Positions 52,794 to 62,474 of a stretch of DNA of 64,000 nucleotides are shown here, piece after piece. The notes below the pieces were generated by a model. The model did not search any database, was not told where the DNA came from, and worked only from the letters and a program-made list of their open reading frames with translations. This stretch comes from Albirhodobacter sp048262715 (GTDB lineage Bacteria; Pseudomonadota; Alphaproteobacteria; Rhodobacterales; Rhodobacteraceae), in contig JBLXEV010000009.1 in the NCBI GenBank assembly GCA_048262715.1, positions 138,030-202,029 on the forward strand, written 5' to 3'. The translations under genes were made by a program, and so were the position numbers. Each line of letters starts with the position of its first letter. Position 1 is the first letter of the stretch.

Positions 52794-53279
52794 TTAAACA
52801 GGCGTACAAAGGGCCTTCACAGCGTCGAGCACCTCTTCGGCATGGCCTGCGACCTTCACCTTTGGCCATTCCCGCGCCAGACGGCCTTCGCCGTCGATCA
52901 GGAAGGTGGCGCGGGTGATTCCCATATAGGTTTTGCCGTACATATTCTTTTCGCCCCAAACACCGTAGCGTTCGCAGACATCGCCTTGCTCATCCGACAA
53001 AAGCGCGATGCCGAGGGAATGCTTGCTGGCGAACTTGCCGTGTTTTGCGGCGCTGTCTTTAGAGATCCCCAGCACCTTCGCGCCAGCGGCCTCGAACTCC
53101 TGCGCGAGGCGGGTAAAATCAAGCGCCTCTGTGGTGCAGCCCGGCGTGTCATCCTTGGGATAGAAATAGAGCACCACCGCTGTGCCGCGCAACGCCTCAA
53201 GACTGATGTCGGTTTCGCTGCCGTCTGCATCAATCGCGGGAAGGGTGAACTCGGGCGCGGTTTCGCCGATTTTCAACAT
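52794..53279 (-). CDS. bcp: Thioredoxin-dependent thiol peroxidase (Bcp/PrxQ)
   Basis: 161-residue peroxiredoxin that reduces hydroperoxides. The peroxidatic cysteine is in KDDTPGCTTEALDF (about residue 48). The second cysteine found five residues later in E. coli Bcp is absent (leucine region), and other cysteines occur in DVCERYG and at LCTPV, so it may work with one cysteine or use a distant resolving one. It stands alone. Confidence 0.94.
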   Translation of the reverse strand: MLKIGETAPEFTLPAIDADGSETDISLEALRGTAVVLYFYPKDDTPGCTTEALDFTRLAQEFEAAGAKVLGISKDSAAKHGKFASKHSLGIALLSDEQGDVCERYGVWGEKNMYGKTYMGITRATFLIDGEGRLAREWPKVKVAGHAEEVLDAVKALCTPV

Positions 53280-53444
53280 GGTGGCCTCCTTTCAAGAAGT
53301 TGTTGATTTACGTTTTATGCCGAAGTTGCGAGAGATAAAGGGAGATCCACAAAAAAACGCGGACAAGTTCGGCGGGCGGGCTAAGTTGCACTGCGCGATA
53401 TGCCCATCGGCGAAGGCGCGAATTGAGCGTCGGAAGGAGAGAGA

Positions 53445-56400
53445 GTGCGGCCAAAGCAGGAGAGTTCGGGCAAGAAGCCCCCTGTTGGCCCAACCTCGGG
53501 TGTGCCTGCGGGCGCCGAAGCCTTTTCAGGCGCGCAATTTTGGAAAGAAACCTCTTTAGATCAATCGGATCGGCGGCGACCTTTCGGTGATTTGCGCGGA
53601 GACGATGCGGATCTGCAAGAGGCGCTGATCGAGGAAGATCCGTTCCTCAGCACCCGTCCGCGCAGGCGGATGCGGCGCGGTGTGATGGGCGTTTGGCTCT
53701 TGGTGTCGCTGCCCTTGGTCGCGGCGGCGATGGTGTTTGCGGTGATGGCGGTGACGCATCGGCCCTTACCGGCGCCCGATTGGGTGCTGGGCCGGATCGA
53801 GGGCCGGATCAACGCCGCCTTGGAGGGTGTGGCGCGGGTGCGGATCGCGGGCGGGGCGGATCTGATCGTGGATGAGGGGATCACGCCGCGCGTGCGCCTG
53901 CGGGCGGTTGAGCTGACCCGCCCCTCCGGCCTGCCGATCGCGGCCTTCCCCGAATTGCGCGCAACCGTCTGGGCCGCGCCCTTGCTGGCGGGCAAGATCG
54001 AGGCGCGCGGGTTCCGGATTACCGGTGCCCGCGTGGCGATGCGGCGGCTTGAGGATGGGCGGCTTGATATCGGCCTTGGCGGCGATTGGGCGATGTCGGG
54101 TGTCGGGCCGGCGAGCGTGGGCGAGGCGCTGGAGCAGTTCGAGGCGGTATTCAAAACGCCTGTTCTGTCGCGGGTCGAGCGGATCGAGGCGAATGATCTG
54201 GAATTGCGGCTCGACGATGCGCGGCTGGGCCGGACGTGGTGGGTGCGCGAGGGGCAGTTCGCGCTGCGCCAGAGCGCGCAGGAGATTGGCGTCGATCTCA
54301 CCTTTGATGTTGGCGCGCAAAACGCCCTGCCAGCGGCGGCGGTGCTGAGCATGACAACCCGCAAGGATGCGCCCGAGGCGCGGTTGAGCGCGCAGGTGCG
54401 CGGGGTGGCGGCGCGCGATCTGGCGATGCAATCTCCCGCGCTCGGCTTCCTCTCGGTGATCGACGCGCCGATTTCGGGCACGATCAATATGCAAACCGAT
54501 GAGAGCGGCGAGATGGGGCCGATGCGCGCCACGCTGGAGATGGGCGAAGGCGCGCTGACGCCCGATGGCACAGCGCGGCCTTTGGCCTTCCAAGGTGGCA
54601 AGCTGCGGATGGCCTATGATCCGGCAAAGGCGCGCGTTTATATCCCTGAGTTTTCGATTGATAGCAGAACCTTGCGTCTCAAAGCTAAAGCGGTTGCCCA
54701 GCTTGGCCCGCAGCTCGGTGGCCTGCCGCAAAACACCGTCAGCCAGATCACGATCACCGATCTCGCGCTCGATCCCGAGGGGATGTTCGAGGCGCCTGCG
54801 CATTTCACCCAAGGGGCGGCGGATCTGCGGGTCCGCTTCGCGCCGTTCCGGATTGATTTGGGGCAGCTCTCGCTGACAGGCGACAGCCAGCAGATCAATA
54901 TGCGCGGCCATGCGCTCGCAGGCCCGAAAGGCTGGGAGGTGGCGCTCGATACCCGGCTGGGGGCGATCGACAAGGCCGATTTCCTCAAGCTCTGGCCGCA
55001 GACGTTCAAACCCAAGGATCGCAATTGGGTGATCGAGAATATCGCCGAGGGACGCCTTCAAAACGCCTATGCCGCGCTGCGGATCGGCCCCGATCAGGAT
55101 CCGCGCTTGGCGCTTTCCTACGAGTTTTCCGATGCGAAGGCGCGGGTGGTCAAAACCCTGCCGCTGACGGAAAATACCCGTGGCTTTGCGACGATCATGG
55201 ACAATTCGCACCGCTTGATGGTCGAGACGGGGGATATTCCCGCGCCAGATGGATCGGGGCGGGTTGATGTATCCGGCTCGACGCTGATCGTGCCTGATAT
55301 CCGGATCAAGCCGCCCCCGGCGCAGGTGCAATTGCGCGCCTCCGGTCCGATCCCTTCGATCCTATCGCTGCTCGATGAAGAGCCGTTCGAGATCATGACA
55401 AAGGCAGGGCAGCGCACCGATCTGGCGCAGGGGCGCGCGGAGGCGGTGACGGATATTGATCTGGTGCTCAAGAAAAAGGTGCTGCGCGAGGATGTCCGGT
55501 TCCGCGTGCGGGCCGATTTGTTTGATGTGCGCTCGGATCTTGTGGTGAAGGGCAAGGCGCTGGCGGCGGACCAACTCAAACTTGAGGCGGATGATGCGGG
55601 CATCGCGATTTTTGGCAAGGGCACGCTTGATGGTGTCGGGTTTGAGGCGCGATGGGCGCAGAACCTTGCCCGCACGGCGCAGGGGAAATCCGTGGTCACG
55701 GGGCAGGTGGATGTGAGCCCCGCCAATCTCGCAACGCTGGGAATCCGTTTGCCCGCAAACATGGTCTCGGGCGCGGGGCAGGCCAGCCTGCGTGTCGATC
55801 TGGCGCGCGGGGCGGCCCCGCGCTACGCGATCACCAGCGATATGGCGGGGATCGGGCTGAGCCTGCCGCAGATCGGATGGAGCAAACCCAAGGCCACGCG
55901 CGGCACGCTGACGGTGTCCGGCGCGCTGCCCGGTGCGGAGGGCGGGCAGCCCACGGTCGAGGCGCTGGCGATTGACGCGGGCGGGCTGCAGGCGAAAGGC
56001 GCGTTGGATCTGGGCAAGACGGGGATGGAGCGCGCGCGCTTCTCCTCGGTCTCGGTCGGCAATTGGTTCTCCGGCGCGGTGGAGATTGCCGGATCAGAGG
56101 TCAAAATCTCCGGCGGGACATTGGATTTGCGCAATCTTCCCAAGAGTTTCGAGGCGAAAGGATCAGCGGGCGGCGCGGCAGGTGGGAAGGCGAGCGGCAA
56201 TCGTATCACCGCCAAGCTGGACCGCGTGACCGTGGCTGAAGGCCTCGCGCTCACAGGCGTGTCGGCCGATGTCTCCACCAAGGGCGGGATCACGGGGGCA
56301 TTTACGGCAGGGGTCAATGGCCGCTCGCGGATCGCGGGCACGCTGAGCCCCGCGCGCGCAGGCGGCGCGAAGCCCGCGGTGCGGATTGGCGCGGCCGATG

Positions 56401-56972
56401 CTGGGGCGGTGATTGCGGCGGCGGGGATTTTCGGCAAGCTGAGCGGCGGTAAGCTAGATCTCGTGCTGGAACCGATTGGCGCGATGTTCCAAGGCCATCT
56501 GGAGATTTCCCAGACGCGTGTGACCGATGCTCCGGTGCTGGCCTCGATGCTCTCGGCGATTTCCGGTGTCGGGCTGGTGGAACAGCTCAATGGCGAGGGG
56601 CTGGCCTTCTCCAAAATGATCGCCGATTTCCGGATTTCCGATAAGGCGATCACGATCATGAACGGCTCTGCCGAGGGGGCCTCTTTGGGGGTGACGCTGG
56701 AGGGGATCTATCTGCCAAAGTCGAAGATGCTGGATCTTCAAGGGGTTGTATCCCCTTTCTATCTGATCAACGGGATCGGGCAGGTGCTGACGCAGCGCGG
56801 CGAGGGGCTGTTCGGGTTTAATTACACCGTGAAGGGCCCCGCAAGCGCGCCCAAGACGCGGGTCAATCCTTTGTCGATCCTCGCACCTGCGATGCTGCGT
56901 GGATTGTTCAAGGGCAAAGCGCCGAGCGTGCCCGAGACCCAGCCCGAGACCCAGCCCGAGGCAGCGCAATAG
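53445..56972 (+). CDS. AsmA-like / DUF3971 giant envelope protein (YhdP-related)
   Basis: 1175 residues. An N-terminal cytosolic stretch of about 75, one membrane helix (GVWLLVSLPLVAAAMVFAVM, about 81-100), then more than 1000 residues of repeated beta-strand sequence, with a C-terminal AsmA-type end (VTLEGIYLPKSKMLDLQGVV, FNYTVKGPASAPKTRVNPLS). This is the layout of the AsmA/YhdP/TamB superfamily, thought to form bridges carrying phospholipid from inner to outer membrane. GTG start with GGAAGGAG upstream. The last residues repeat a Glu-Thr-Gln-Pro unit. Exact family member not certain. Confidence 0.85.
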   Translation: MRPKQESSGKKPPVGPTSGVPAGAEAFSGAQFWKETSLDQSDRRRPFGDLRGDDADLQEALIEEDPFLSTRPRRRMRRGVMGVWLLVSLPLVAAAMVFAVMAVTHRPLPAPDWVLGRIEGRINAALEGVARVRIAGGADLIVDEGITPRVRLRAVELTRPSGLPIAAFPELRATVWAAPLLAGKIEARGFRITGARVAMRRLEDGRLDIGLGGDWAMSGVGPASVGEALEQFEAVFKTPVLSRVERIEANDLELRLDDARLGRTWWVREGQFALRQSAQEIGVDLTFDVGAQNALPAAAVLSMTTRKDAPEARLSAQVRGVAARDLAMQSPALGFLSVIDAPISGTINMQTDESGEMGPMRATLEMGEGALTPDGTARPLAFQGGKLRMAYDPAKARVYIPEFSIDSRTLRLKAKAVAQLGPQLGGLPQNTVSQITITDLALDPEGMFEAPAHFTQGAADLRVRFAPFRIDLGQLSLTGDSQQINMRGHALAGPKGWEVALDTRLGAIDKADFLKLWPQTFKPKDRNWVIENIAEGRLQNAYAALRIGPDQDPRLALSYEFSDAKARVVKTLPLTENTRGFATIMDNSHRLMVETGDIPAPDGSGRVDVSGSTLIVPDIRIKPPPAQVQLRASGPIPSILSLLDEEPFEIMTKAGQRTDLAQGRAEAVTDIDLVLKKKVLREDVRFRVRADLFDVRSDLVVKGKALAADQLKLEADDAGIAIFGKGTLDGVGFEARWAQNLARTAQGKSVVTGQVDVSPANLATLGIRLPANMVSGAGQASLRVDLARGAAPRYAITSDMAGIGLSLPQIGWSKPKATRGTLTVSGALPGAEGGQPTVEALAIDAGGLQAKGALDLGKTGMERARFSSVSVGNWFSGAVEIAGSEVKISGGTLDLRNLPKSFEAKGSAGGAAGGKASGNRITAKLDRVTVAEGLALTGVSADVSTKGGITGAFTAGVNGRSRIAGTLSPARAGGAKPAVRIGAADAGAVIAAAGIFGKLSGGKLDLVLEPIGAMFQGHLEISQTRVTDAPVLASMLSAISGVGLVEQLNGEGLAFSKMIADFRISDKAITIMNGSAEGASLGVTLEGIYLPKSKMLDLQGVVSPFYLINGIGQVLTQRGEGLFGFNYTVKGPASAPKTRVNPLSILAPAMLRGLFKGKAPSVPETQPETQPEAAQ

Positions 56973-56997
56973 CGGGGATTGGAGGGCGTCTGGCGGC

Positions 56998-57066
56998 GCG
57001 GCCCCTCTTTGGCCCTGCCAAATTCCCCCCACATGCAACGCGGGATATTTTGCGCAACCAGAGGCG
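56998..57066 (-). repeat. Intergenic hairpin repeat, copy 10 (reverse, degenerate)
   Basis: On the minus strand: CCTCTGGTTGCGC, the altered core AAATATCCCGCG, then the stem TTTGGCAGGGCCAAA and GGGGCCGCG in place of the final hairpin. It lies between the AsmA-like gene and queA, pointing against both. Confidence 0.6.
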
Positions 57067-57162
57067 ATAACGCGGCGTTGATTGCGAAGCTGCCCTTTGC
57101 GAGCAGGATAAGGGTTGCGCCTTCGGGCCAGACTTGGCAGGGGTGAGGCAAAAGGGGGCATC

Positions 57163-58242
57163 ATGCAACTCAGTGATTTCGATTTTGATTTGCCCGAGGG
57201 CCTGATTGCCGTGCGCCCAGCCGTGCCGCGCGAATCCGCGCAGCTTTTGGTCGCGCGCGGGGGCAGCGTCGGGGCAGGGATTGAAGATCTGCATGTGGCG
57301 GATCTGATCGATCAGTTCCACGCGGGTGATCGGCTTGTGCTCAACAATACCAAGGTGATTCCGGCGCGGCTTTCGGGCGCGCGCCACCGCGCCACCACGG
57401 ATGCGGGGTCTGGGGCTGGGGTTGCCAAGGTCGAGGTGACGCTGCTTGAGCCCGCGGCGGATGGCACATGGATGGCGCTGGCCAAGCCGCTACGTAAAGT
57501 CAAAGCGGGCGAGGAGATCGTGTTCTCCGACGCGCTTTCGGTGCGCGTTGAGGAGATCGCCGAGGGGCAGCTGCGGCTGCGGTTCAACTGCACGGGCGAT
57601 GATTTCGACGCGGCTTTGAACGCGGCGGGCGCGATGCCTTTGCCGCCCTATATCGCGGCGCTGCGCGCGCCCGATGAGGCGGATAAGACCGATTATCAAA
57701 CCGTCTTCGCGCGGCATTCCGGCGCTGTTGCGGCCCCGACGGCGAGCCTGCATTTCACCCGCCCGATGTTGGAGGCGCTGGCCGCCAAGGGCGTGGCGTT
57801 CACCGAAGTGACCTTGCATGTCGGCGCGGGCACCTTCCTGCCGGTGAAGGTTGACGATGTGGCGACCCATAAGATGCATGCCGAATGGGGCGAGGTCTCG
57901 GACCGAGCTGCGGCAGAGATTGCGGCCACCAAAGCGTCAGGCGGTCGGGTGATCGCGGTCGGCACAACCGCGCTGCGGCTCATTGAATCCGCCAGCGCCT
58001 CGGGGCAGATCGCGCCGTTTCGCGGCACGACGGAGATTTTTATCTATCCCGGTTACCGCTTCCGTGTCACCGATGCGTTGATGACCAATTTCCACCTGCC
58101 CAAATCCACACTGCTGATGCTGGTTTCCGCCCTGATGGGCGCAGACCGGATCCGCGAGATTTACGCCCATGCGGTTGCCAAGGGCTACCGGTTCTTTTCT
58201 TATGGCGATGCGTCGCTTTTGATCCCCGAGAGTCGTAATTGA
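57163..58242 (+). CDS. queA: S-adenosylmethionine:tRNA ribosyltransferase-isomerase
   Basis: Adds the cyclopentene ring precursor to 7-aminomethyl-7-deazaguanine in tRNA during queuosine synthesis. Family marks are FDFDLPEGLIAVRPAVPRES, DRLVLNNTKVIPARL, LHVGAGTFLPVK and NFHLPKSTLLMLVSALMG. 359 residues is usual. The ATG at 57163 has AAAGGGGG upstream; an earlier in-frame start adds 16 residues without support. Confidence 0.97.
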   Translation: MQLSDFDFDLPEGLIAVRPAVPRESAQLLVARGGSVGAGIEDLHVADLIDQFHAGDRLVLNNTKVIPARLSGARHRATTDAGSGAGVAKVEVTLLEPAADGTWMALAKPLRKVKAGEEIVFSDALSVRVEEIAEGQLRLRFNCTGDDFDAALNAAGAMPLPPYIAALRAPDEADKTDYQTVFARHSGAVAAPTASLHFTRPMLEALAAKGVAFTEVTLHVGAGTFLPVKVDDVATHKMHAEWGEVSDRAAAEIAATKASGGRVIAVGTTALRLIESASASGQIAPFRGTTEIFIYPGYRFRVTDALMTNFHLPKSTLLMLVSALMGADRIREIYAHAVAKGYRFFSYGDASLLIPESRN

Positions 58243-58390
58243 GACGATAGCGGGGGGCTGCCTGCGTTAGACCCCGCGCTTCGGCGTGGACTGGCACAAG
58301 CCCTCTCTCGGCCCGCTCCCTATTCGCCCTTGTGCGGTCGCCTCTCGCGCCGCACAGCCTTTCTTTTCCTCCGTTACCCGAGGTTTCCCG

Positions 58391-59767
58391 ATGTTCACTG
58401 TTATCCGTCATTCATGGCCGCTTTTGCTGGGCATCATGCTGCTGATGGTCGGCAACGGGATTCAGGGGACGCTCCTCGGGATCCGCGGGAATATCGAGGG
58501 GTTCGGCACCTATCATATGTCGATTGTCATGTCGGCGTATTTTGTCGGCTTCCTATTCGGCTCGCGCTTGACGCCGGAGATGATCCGCAAAGTCGGACAC
58601 GTGCGGGTGTTCGCGGCCCTCGGATCGCTGATCTCGGCGGTGCTGATCCTCTATGCCGCCGCCCCTGATTGGGTCGCTTGGGCGGTGATGCGGGTGGTGA
58701 TCGGCTTCTGTTTCTCGGGCGTCTATATCACGGCGGAAAGCTGGCTGAACGCCTCCGCCACCAACGAGACCCGTGGCCAGACGCTCTCGGCCTATATGAT
58801 CATGCAGATGGTCGGGATTATCGCGGCGCAGATTTTGCTGAATGTCGGTGATCCGGGGGGGTATTTGCTCTTCGTGATCCCATCGGTTCTGGTCTCGCTC
58901 GCCTTCACTCCGATCCTTCTCTCCGCCGCGCCCGCGCCTGTGTTTGCGACAACCAAGCGGATGTCGTTCAAGGAGCTGTTCCGCGCCTCGCCACTCGGCT
59001 GTGTCGGCATGTTCCTGATGGGGGGCGTGTTCTCGGCGCTGTTCGGGATGGCCTCGGTTTGGGGCGGTATGGCGGGGCTGACCGTGTCGGAAATCTCGAT
59101 CTTTGTCGCGGCGATCTATGTCGGCGGGTTGGTGTGCCAATATCCGATCGGCTGGATGTCGGATCGGATGGATCGTCGTCTGCTGATCCTGATCCTCGCC
59201 GCCGTTGGTGCGGTGTTGATGCTGATGGTCACGCTGCTGCAGCCGCATTTCGTGGTGCTGGTCATCGTGGCAGCGGTGGGCGGCGGGATTGCCAATCCGG
59301 TCTATTCCTTGCTTGTGGCCTATACCAACGACTTCCTTGATAGCTCGGATATGGCCTCGGCCTCGGCGGGGCTGTTGTTCATCAACGGCCTCGGCGCGAT
59401 CACCGGCCCGCTGACGACAGGCTGGTTGATGGAGGTCGTCGGGCCGTTCGGCTTCTTCCTCTATCTGGGGGTGCTCAATGCGTTGGTGGCAGGCTATGCC
59501 GCATGGCGGATGACGCGGCGTCCGGCGATGGATTCCTCCGAAACCGGTGCCTTTGCTGTTCTTTCGCCCTCGGCCTCGCCGATTGCGGTGGAAGCGGTGC
59601 TTGAGGCTGCGCAGGAAGAAGCCCATAGTGCCGATGAAGCTGCACTGGAAGCCGAAGGTGCTGCGAAGGCAGCCGCTGATGCGGATGCTGACGCGGTTTC
59701 CAGCGCACAGACGGATGAAACACACACCGATGAAACACAATCGGGGGAGCCGCCACGCGCAGGCTAA
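58391..59767 (+). CDS. MFS transporter (YcaD-like)
   Basis: 458 residues with 12 predicted membrane helices. The segment SAYFVGFLFGSRLTPEMIRK in the first loop and VCQYPIGWMSDRMDRRLLIL between helices 8 and 9 are major facilitator signatures, and YITAESWLNASATNETRGQ resembles the YcaD group. After helix 12 a tail of about 65 residues is rich in Ala, Glu and Asp and ends ETHTDETQSGEPPRAG. The ATG at 58391 is preceded by GAGG. Substrate unknown. Confidence 0.85.
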   Translation: MFTVIRHSWPLLLGIMLLMVGNGIQGTLLGIRGNIEGFGTYHMSIVMSAYFVGFLFGSRLTPEMIRKVGHVRVFAALGSLISAVLILYAAAPDWVAWAVMRVVIGFCFSGVYITAESWLNASATNETRGQTLSAYMIMQMVGIIAAQILLNVGDPGGYLLFVIPSVLVSLAFTPILLSAAPAPVFATTKRMSFKELFRASPLGCVGMFLMGGVFSALFGMASVWGGMAGLTVSEISIFVAAIYVGGLVCQYPIGWMSDRMDRRLLILILAAVGAVLMLMVTLLQPHFVVLVIVAAVGGGIANPVYSLLVAYTNDFLDSSDMASASAGLLFINGLGAITGPLTTGWLMEVVGPFGFFLYLGVLNALVAGYAAWRMTRRPAMDSSETGAFAVLSPSASPIAVEAVLEAAQEEAHSADEAALEAEGAAKAAADADADAVSSAQTDETHTDETQSGEPPRAG

Positions 59768-59817
59768 GCGCTGGGGTCTCCCGCGCGTCCCCGTTACCGC
59801 TCGGGAGGGCAGGCAGA

Positions 59818-60381
59818 ATGGACGAACGGATCCGCGATATTATCGAATTTTGGATGGTCGAGGCGGGCCCCGCGCGGTGGTATGCCTCTGATGAGGCCTT
59901 CGACCAACAGATCCGCGACAAGTTCGAGGGGATCTGGCGCTCTGCATGGCAGGGCAAGTTCGGCGAATGGATGGCGACCTCGGAGGGGGCGCTGGCGCTC
60001 TTGCTGCTGTGCGATCAATTCCCGCGCAATATGTTCCGTGGCAAGGCGCTCTCCTTCGCCTCTGACCCGCGCGCCCGCGATTTGGCGCGCGAGGCGATCA
60101 CGCAGGGCTTCGATCTGGAGGTCTCTCCTGAAGCGCGGCAATTCTTCTATCTGCCGTTCGAGCATTCCGAGGAGATGGAGGACCAGCTCCGCGCGGTTGA
60201 GCTGTTCACAGAGCGGCTTCCGGGCGAGGGGCTGACCCATGCCCGTGCCCATGCAGCCACGATTTCTGAATTTGGTCGCTTCCCGTGGCGCAACGCCGCG
60301 CTGGGCCGCACTGCCACGCCGGAAGAAGAGGCGATCATGGCCGCAGGCGGCTATGCGGAAATGCTGCGGCGGGTTAGCTGA
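59818..60381 (+). CDS. DUF924 family protein
   Basis: 187-residue all-helical soluble protein. The family pattern is clear: IIEFWMVEAGPARWY at the start, LALLLLCDQFPRNMFRG in the middle, FFYLPFEHSEEMEDQ, and the closing EFGRFPWRNAALGR. The fold is distantly like tetratricopeptide repeats. Biochemical role is unknown. It follows the transporter gene by 50 bases, with a GGGAGGGCAG site. Confidence 0.9.
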   Translation: MDERIRDIIEFWMVEAGPARWYASDEAFDQQIRDKFEGIWRSAWQGKFGEWMATSEGALALLLLCDQFPRNMFRGKALSFASDPRARDLAREAITQGFDLEVSPEARQFFYLPFEHSEEMEDQLRAVELFTERLPGEGLTHARAHAATISEFGRFPWRNAALGRTATPEEEAIMAAGGYAEMLRRVS

Positions 60382-60509
60382 TATGAGCGCGCCGCGTTGG
60401 GTGATCTGCGCGGCGCGATCTATACCGTGTGACATGCGCCGATAGGCGGGTGGGAGGAAGGGCGGCCTTATGCGATATGGCAGGGGCGATGTCTGTGAAG
60501 CGAGGTCGA

Positions 60510-61445
60510 ATGCACGCGAATGCTGTTGTTATCTGCTGTGACGAAAATTATTTGCCGATCAGTTGTTTCTTAGCCGATCAGATTGCGAACCAGTCGCCTG
60601 ATCGAAATTTCGATATCCTGATTGCCTCGCCTGAGACGCTGCCATTGCCTGCGGCGCTGCGTGAGAAGGGGGTCGCCTTCCTCCACATGGAGACAGGCGA
60701 AGAGCTGGTCGGGCTCAAATCCTCACATCTGCCCCATAGCACCTATCTGCGGCTCTGGCTGCCCGATCTCCTCGCAGATCGCTACGCACGGGTGCTCTAT
60801 CTCGATGCGGATATGTATCTGGAGGGCGGATCGCTTTCGGATCTGTTTGCGGTGGAAATGTTCGGGCGGCCTGTCGCAGCGGTGCGCGATATGCAGCAAT
60901 GGCAGCGCCCGAACAAGCATATGCGGGAGTTTCGCGTCGCGGGGCTGGAGCCTGCCGCTTATTTCAATGGCGGGCTGGAGTTGTTCGATACCCGGTCGTA
61001 TCGCGACAACGGGATTCTCGACGCATGCCTGCGCTACGGCAAATCGCGCCCCGATGCGCTGTTTCACCACGATCAGTCGCTGCTCAACATCGTGCTGCAC
61101 AAAAACTGGACCGAGCTGAGCCCAATGTGGAACTGGCAATATGCCGCCAAGCGCCCGTTGTTCGGGTGCTCCTTGCCGTTGCAGATCTCGCATATGGCGG
61201 GGGCGCTGAAGCCTTGGTCCGATCCGCGCGGAATCTGCCCGCCGCGCTATTGGGCGCAGATGCAGCCCTATATCGCGCGGCATTTCCCCAATTGGCCTGT
61301 GATCGGCCCTATCGCCCCGCATGAGCATCGCTTGCGGCGCCGCTTCCTGCGAAATGCGGTGGAGCATCTGCTCATCACCCCGGTGATGAACCGCTATATC
61401 GGCCGGTTTGATACCGCGCTCCGGTCCTTCGCGGTTGGCGCGTGA
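60510..61445 (+). CDS. Glycosyltransferase family 8 protein
   Basis: About 311 residues. The start AVVICCDENYLPISCFLADQ and the sugar-nucleotide/metal motif LYLDADMYLEGG (DxD near residue 95) identify a family 8 transferase, usually using UDP-glucose or UDP-galactose. FNGGLELFDTRSYRDNG and HHDQSLLNIVLHKNW are further conserved pieces. The start is uncertain: ATG 60510 (GAGG upstream) or ATG 60489. The acceptor is unknown; a lipopolysaccharide or surface glycan is possible. No other glycan genes are adjacent. Confidence 0.87.
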   Translation: MHANAVVICCDENYLPISCFLADQIANQSPDRNFDILIASPETLPLPAALREKGVAFLHMETGEELVGLKSSHLPHSTYLRLWLPDLLADRYARVLYLDADMYLEGGSLSDLFAVEMFGRPVAAVRDMQQWQRPNKHMREFRVAGLEPAAYFNGGLELFDTRSYRDNGILDACLRYGKSRPDALFHHDQSLLNIVLHKNWTELSPMWNWQYAAKRPLFGCSLPLQISHMAGALKPWSDPRGICPPRYWAQMQPYIARHFPNWPVIGPIAPHEHRLRRRFLRNAVEHLLITPVMNRYIGRFDTALRSFAVGA

Positions 61446-61654
61446 GGACTGTCGAAAGACAAGGGCCAAGAGGCGGGGCAGCACGTGCGCTGTTCGCAAA
61501 CCAAGTCAACGCAGCATTCAAATTGCCGTATTGTGGCGAGAAACCTATGTTGTTAAGCGCTTGAGCGAGAGGGCCGGATTGGGATCTGGCCCGCATTCGA
61601 CCCGCGCTTACGGTGCCATACGCACCTTTAGAGCCACTTTAGGAGCCAAAGATC

Positions 61655-62389
61655 ATGGCGAAAACTCCAACCTCCCGCGTTGATAAGCTGCTATCCTCAA
61701 TGGGCTACGGCTCGCGCGCGGACATGGCACGGTTGGCGAAGGCGGGTGGCATTATTCTGGACGGTGCCGACCTCGTTGATGTCAGCGCGCGCATCCCTGT
61801 CACGCCGGATTTGCCGCTGCGGATGGAGATCGACGGTGAGCCGCTCGATCCTATTGCGGGTATGGTGCTGCTTTTGCACAAGCCCTTGGGCATGACCTGT
61901 TCGCATAAGGAAGCGGGGGCCCTCGTCTATGATATCCTGCCGGAACGCTGGAAACGGCGCACGCCCGCGCTCTCAACGATTGGTCGCTTGGATAAGCAGA
62001 CATCTGGTCTGTTGTTGCTGACCGATGATGGCGATCTGTTGCACCGAGTGATCAGCCCCAAGCGCCATGTCAAAAAGACCTATCGCGTCAAGCTGGCCCG
62101 CCCGCTCAATGGCACGGAGGGCGAGCTATTCGCTGCGGGCCGTTTGATGCTGGAGGGGGAGGTTAAGCCGCTGGCCCCTGCGGAGCTCGAAGTGCTCTCG
62201 GCAACCGACGCGCTGGTGAGCGTCACCGAGGGCCGATACCATCAGGTGCGTCGCATGTTCGCGGCCACGGGCAACCACGTTGAGGATCTGCACCGCGAGC
62301 GTCTGGGCGGTCTGGATCTGCCTGCTGATCTGGCCCCAGGTCAATGGAAAGTGCTCAGCGCGAAAGAGATCGCCTCGATCTTTCACTAA
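61655..62389 (+). CDS. 16S rRNA pseudouridine synthase, RsuA family
   Basis: 244 residues. An N-terminal S4 RNA-binding domain (RVDKLLSSMGYGSRADMARL through GADLVDVSARI) precedes the catalytic domain with IGRLDKQTSGLLLLTDDGDL, where the aspartate in GRLD is the nucleophile, and GRYHQVRRMFAATGNHVEDL. The likely product is pseudouridine at position 516 of 16S rRNA (RsuA), but RluB/E/F-type targets cannot be excluded. AGGAGCC lies before the ATG. Confidence 0.9.
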   Translation: MAKTPTSRVDKLLSSMGYGSRADMARLAKAGGIILDGADLVDVSARIPVTPDLPLRMEIDGEPLDPIAGMVLLLHKPLGMTCSHKEAGALVYDILPERWKRRTPALSTIGRLDKQTSGLLLLTDDGDLLHRVISPKRHVKKTYRVKLARPLNGTEGELFAAGRLMLEGEVKPLAPAELEVLSATDALVSVTEGRYHQVRRMFAATGNHVEDLHRERLGGLDLPADLAPGQWKVLSAKEIASIFH

Positions 62390-62434
62390 GCCGAGGATTG
62401 GGGGACGGATGATGCCCTTCTTTGGGGGGCGCTC

Positions 62435-62456
62435 GGGGCGGAGCCGCCCCATTTTT
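62435..62456 (+). terminator. Terminator after the pseudouridine synthase gene
   Basis: GGGGCG (62435-62440) pairs with CGCCCC (62445-62450) around GAGC, followed by A and five T. Confidence 0.8.
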
Positions 62457-62474
62457 CGCCCTCCGATGCGGCGC

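Noticed and set aside
53766..55331. 521-codon open frame on the minus strand
   Set aside because: Antisense to the AsmA-like gene; arginine-rich translation typical of shadow frames.
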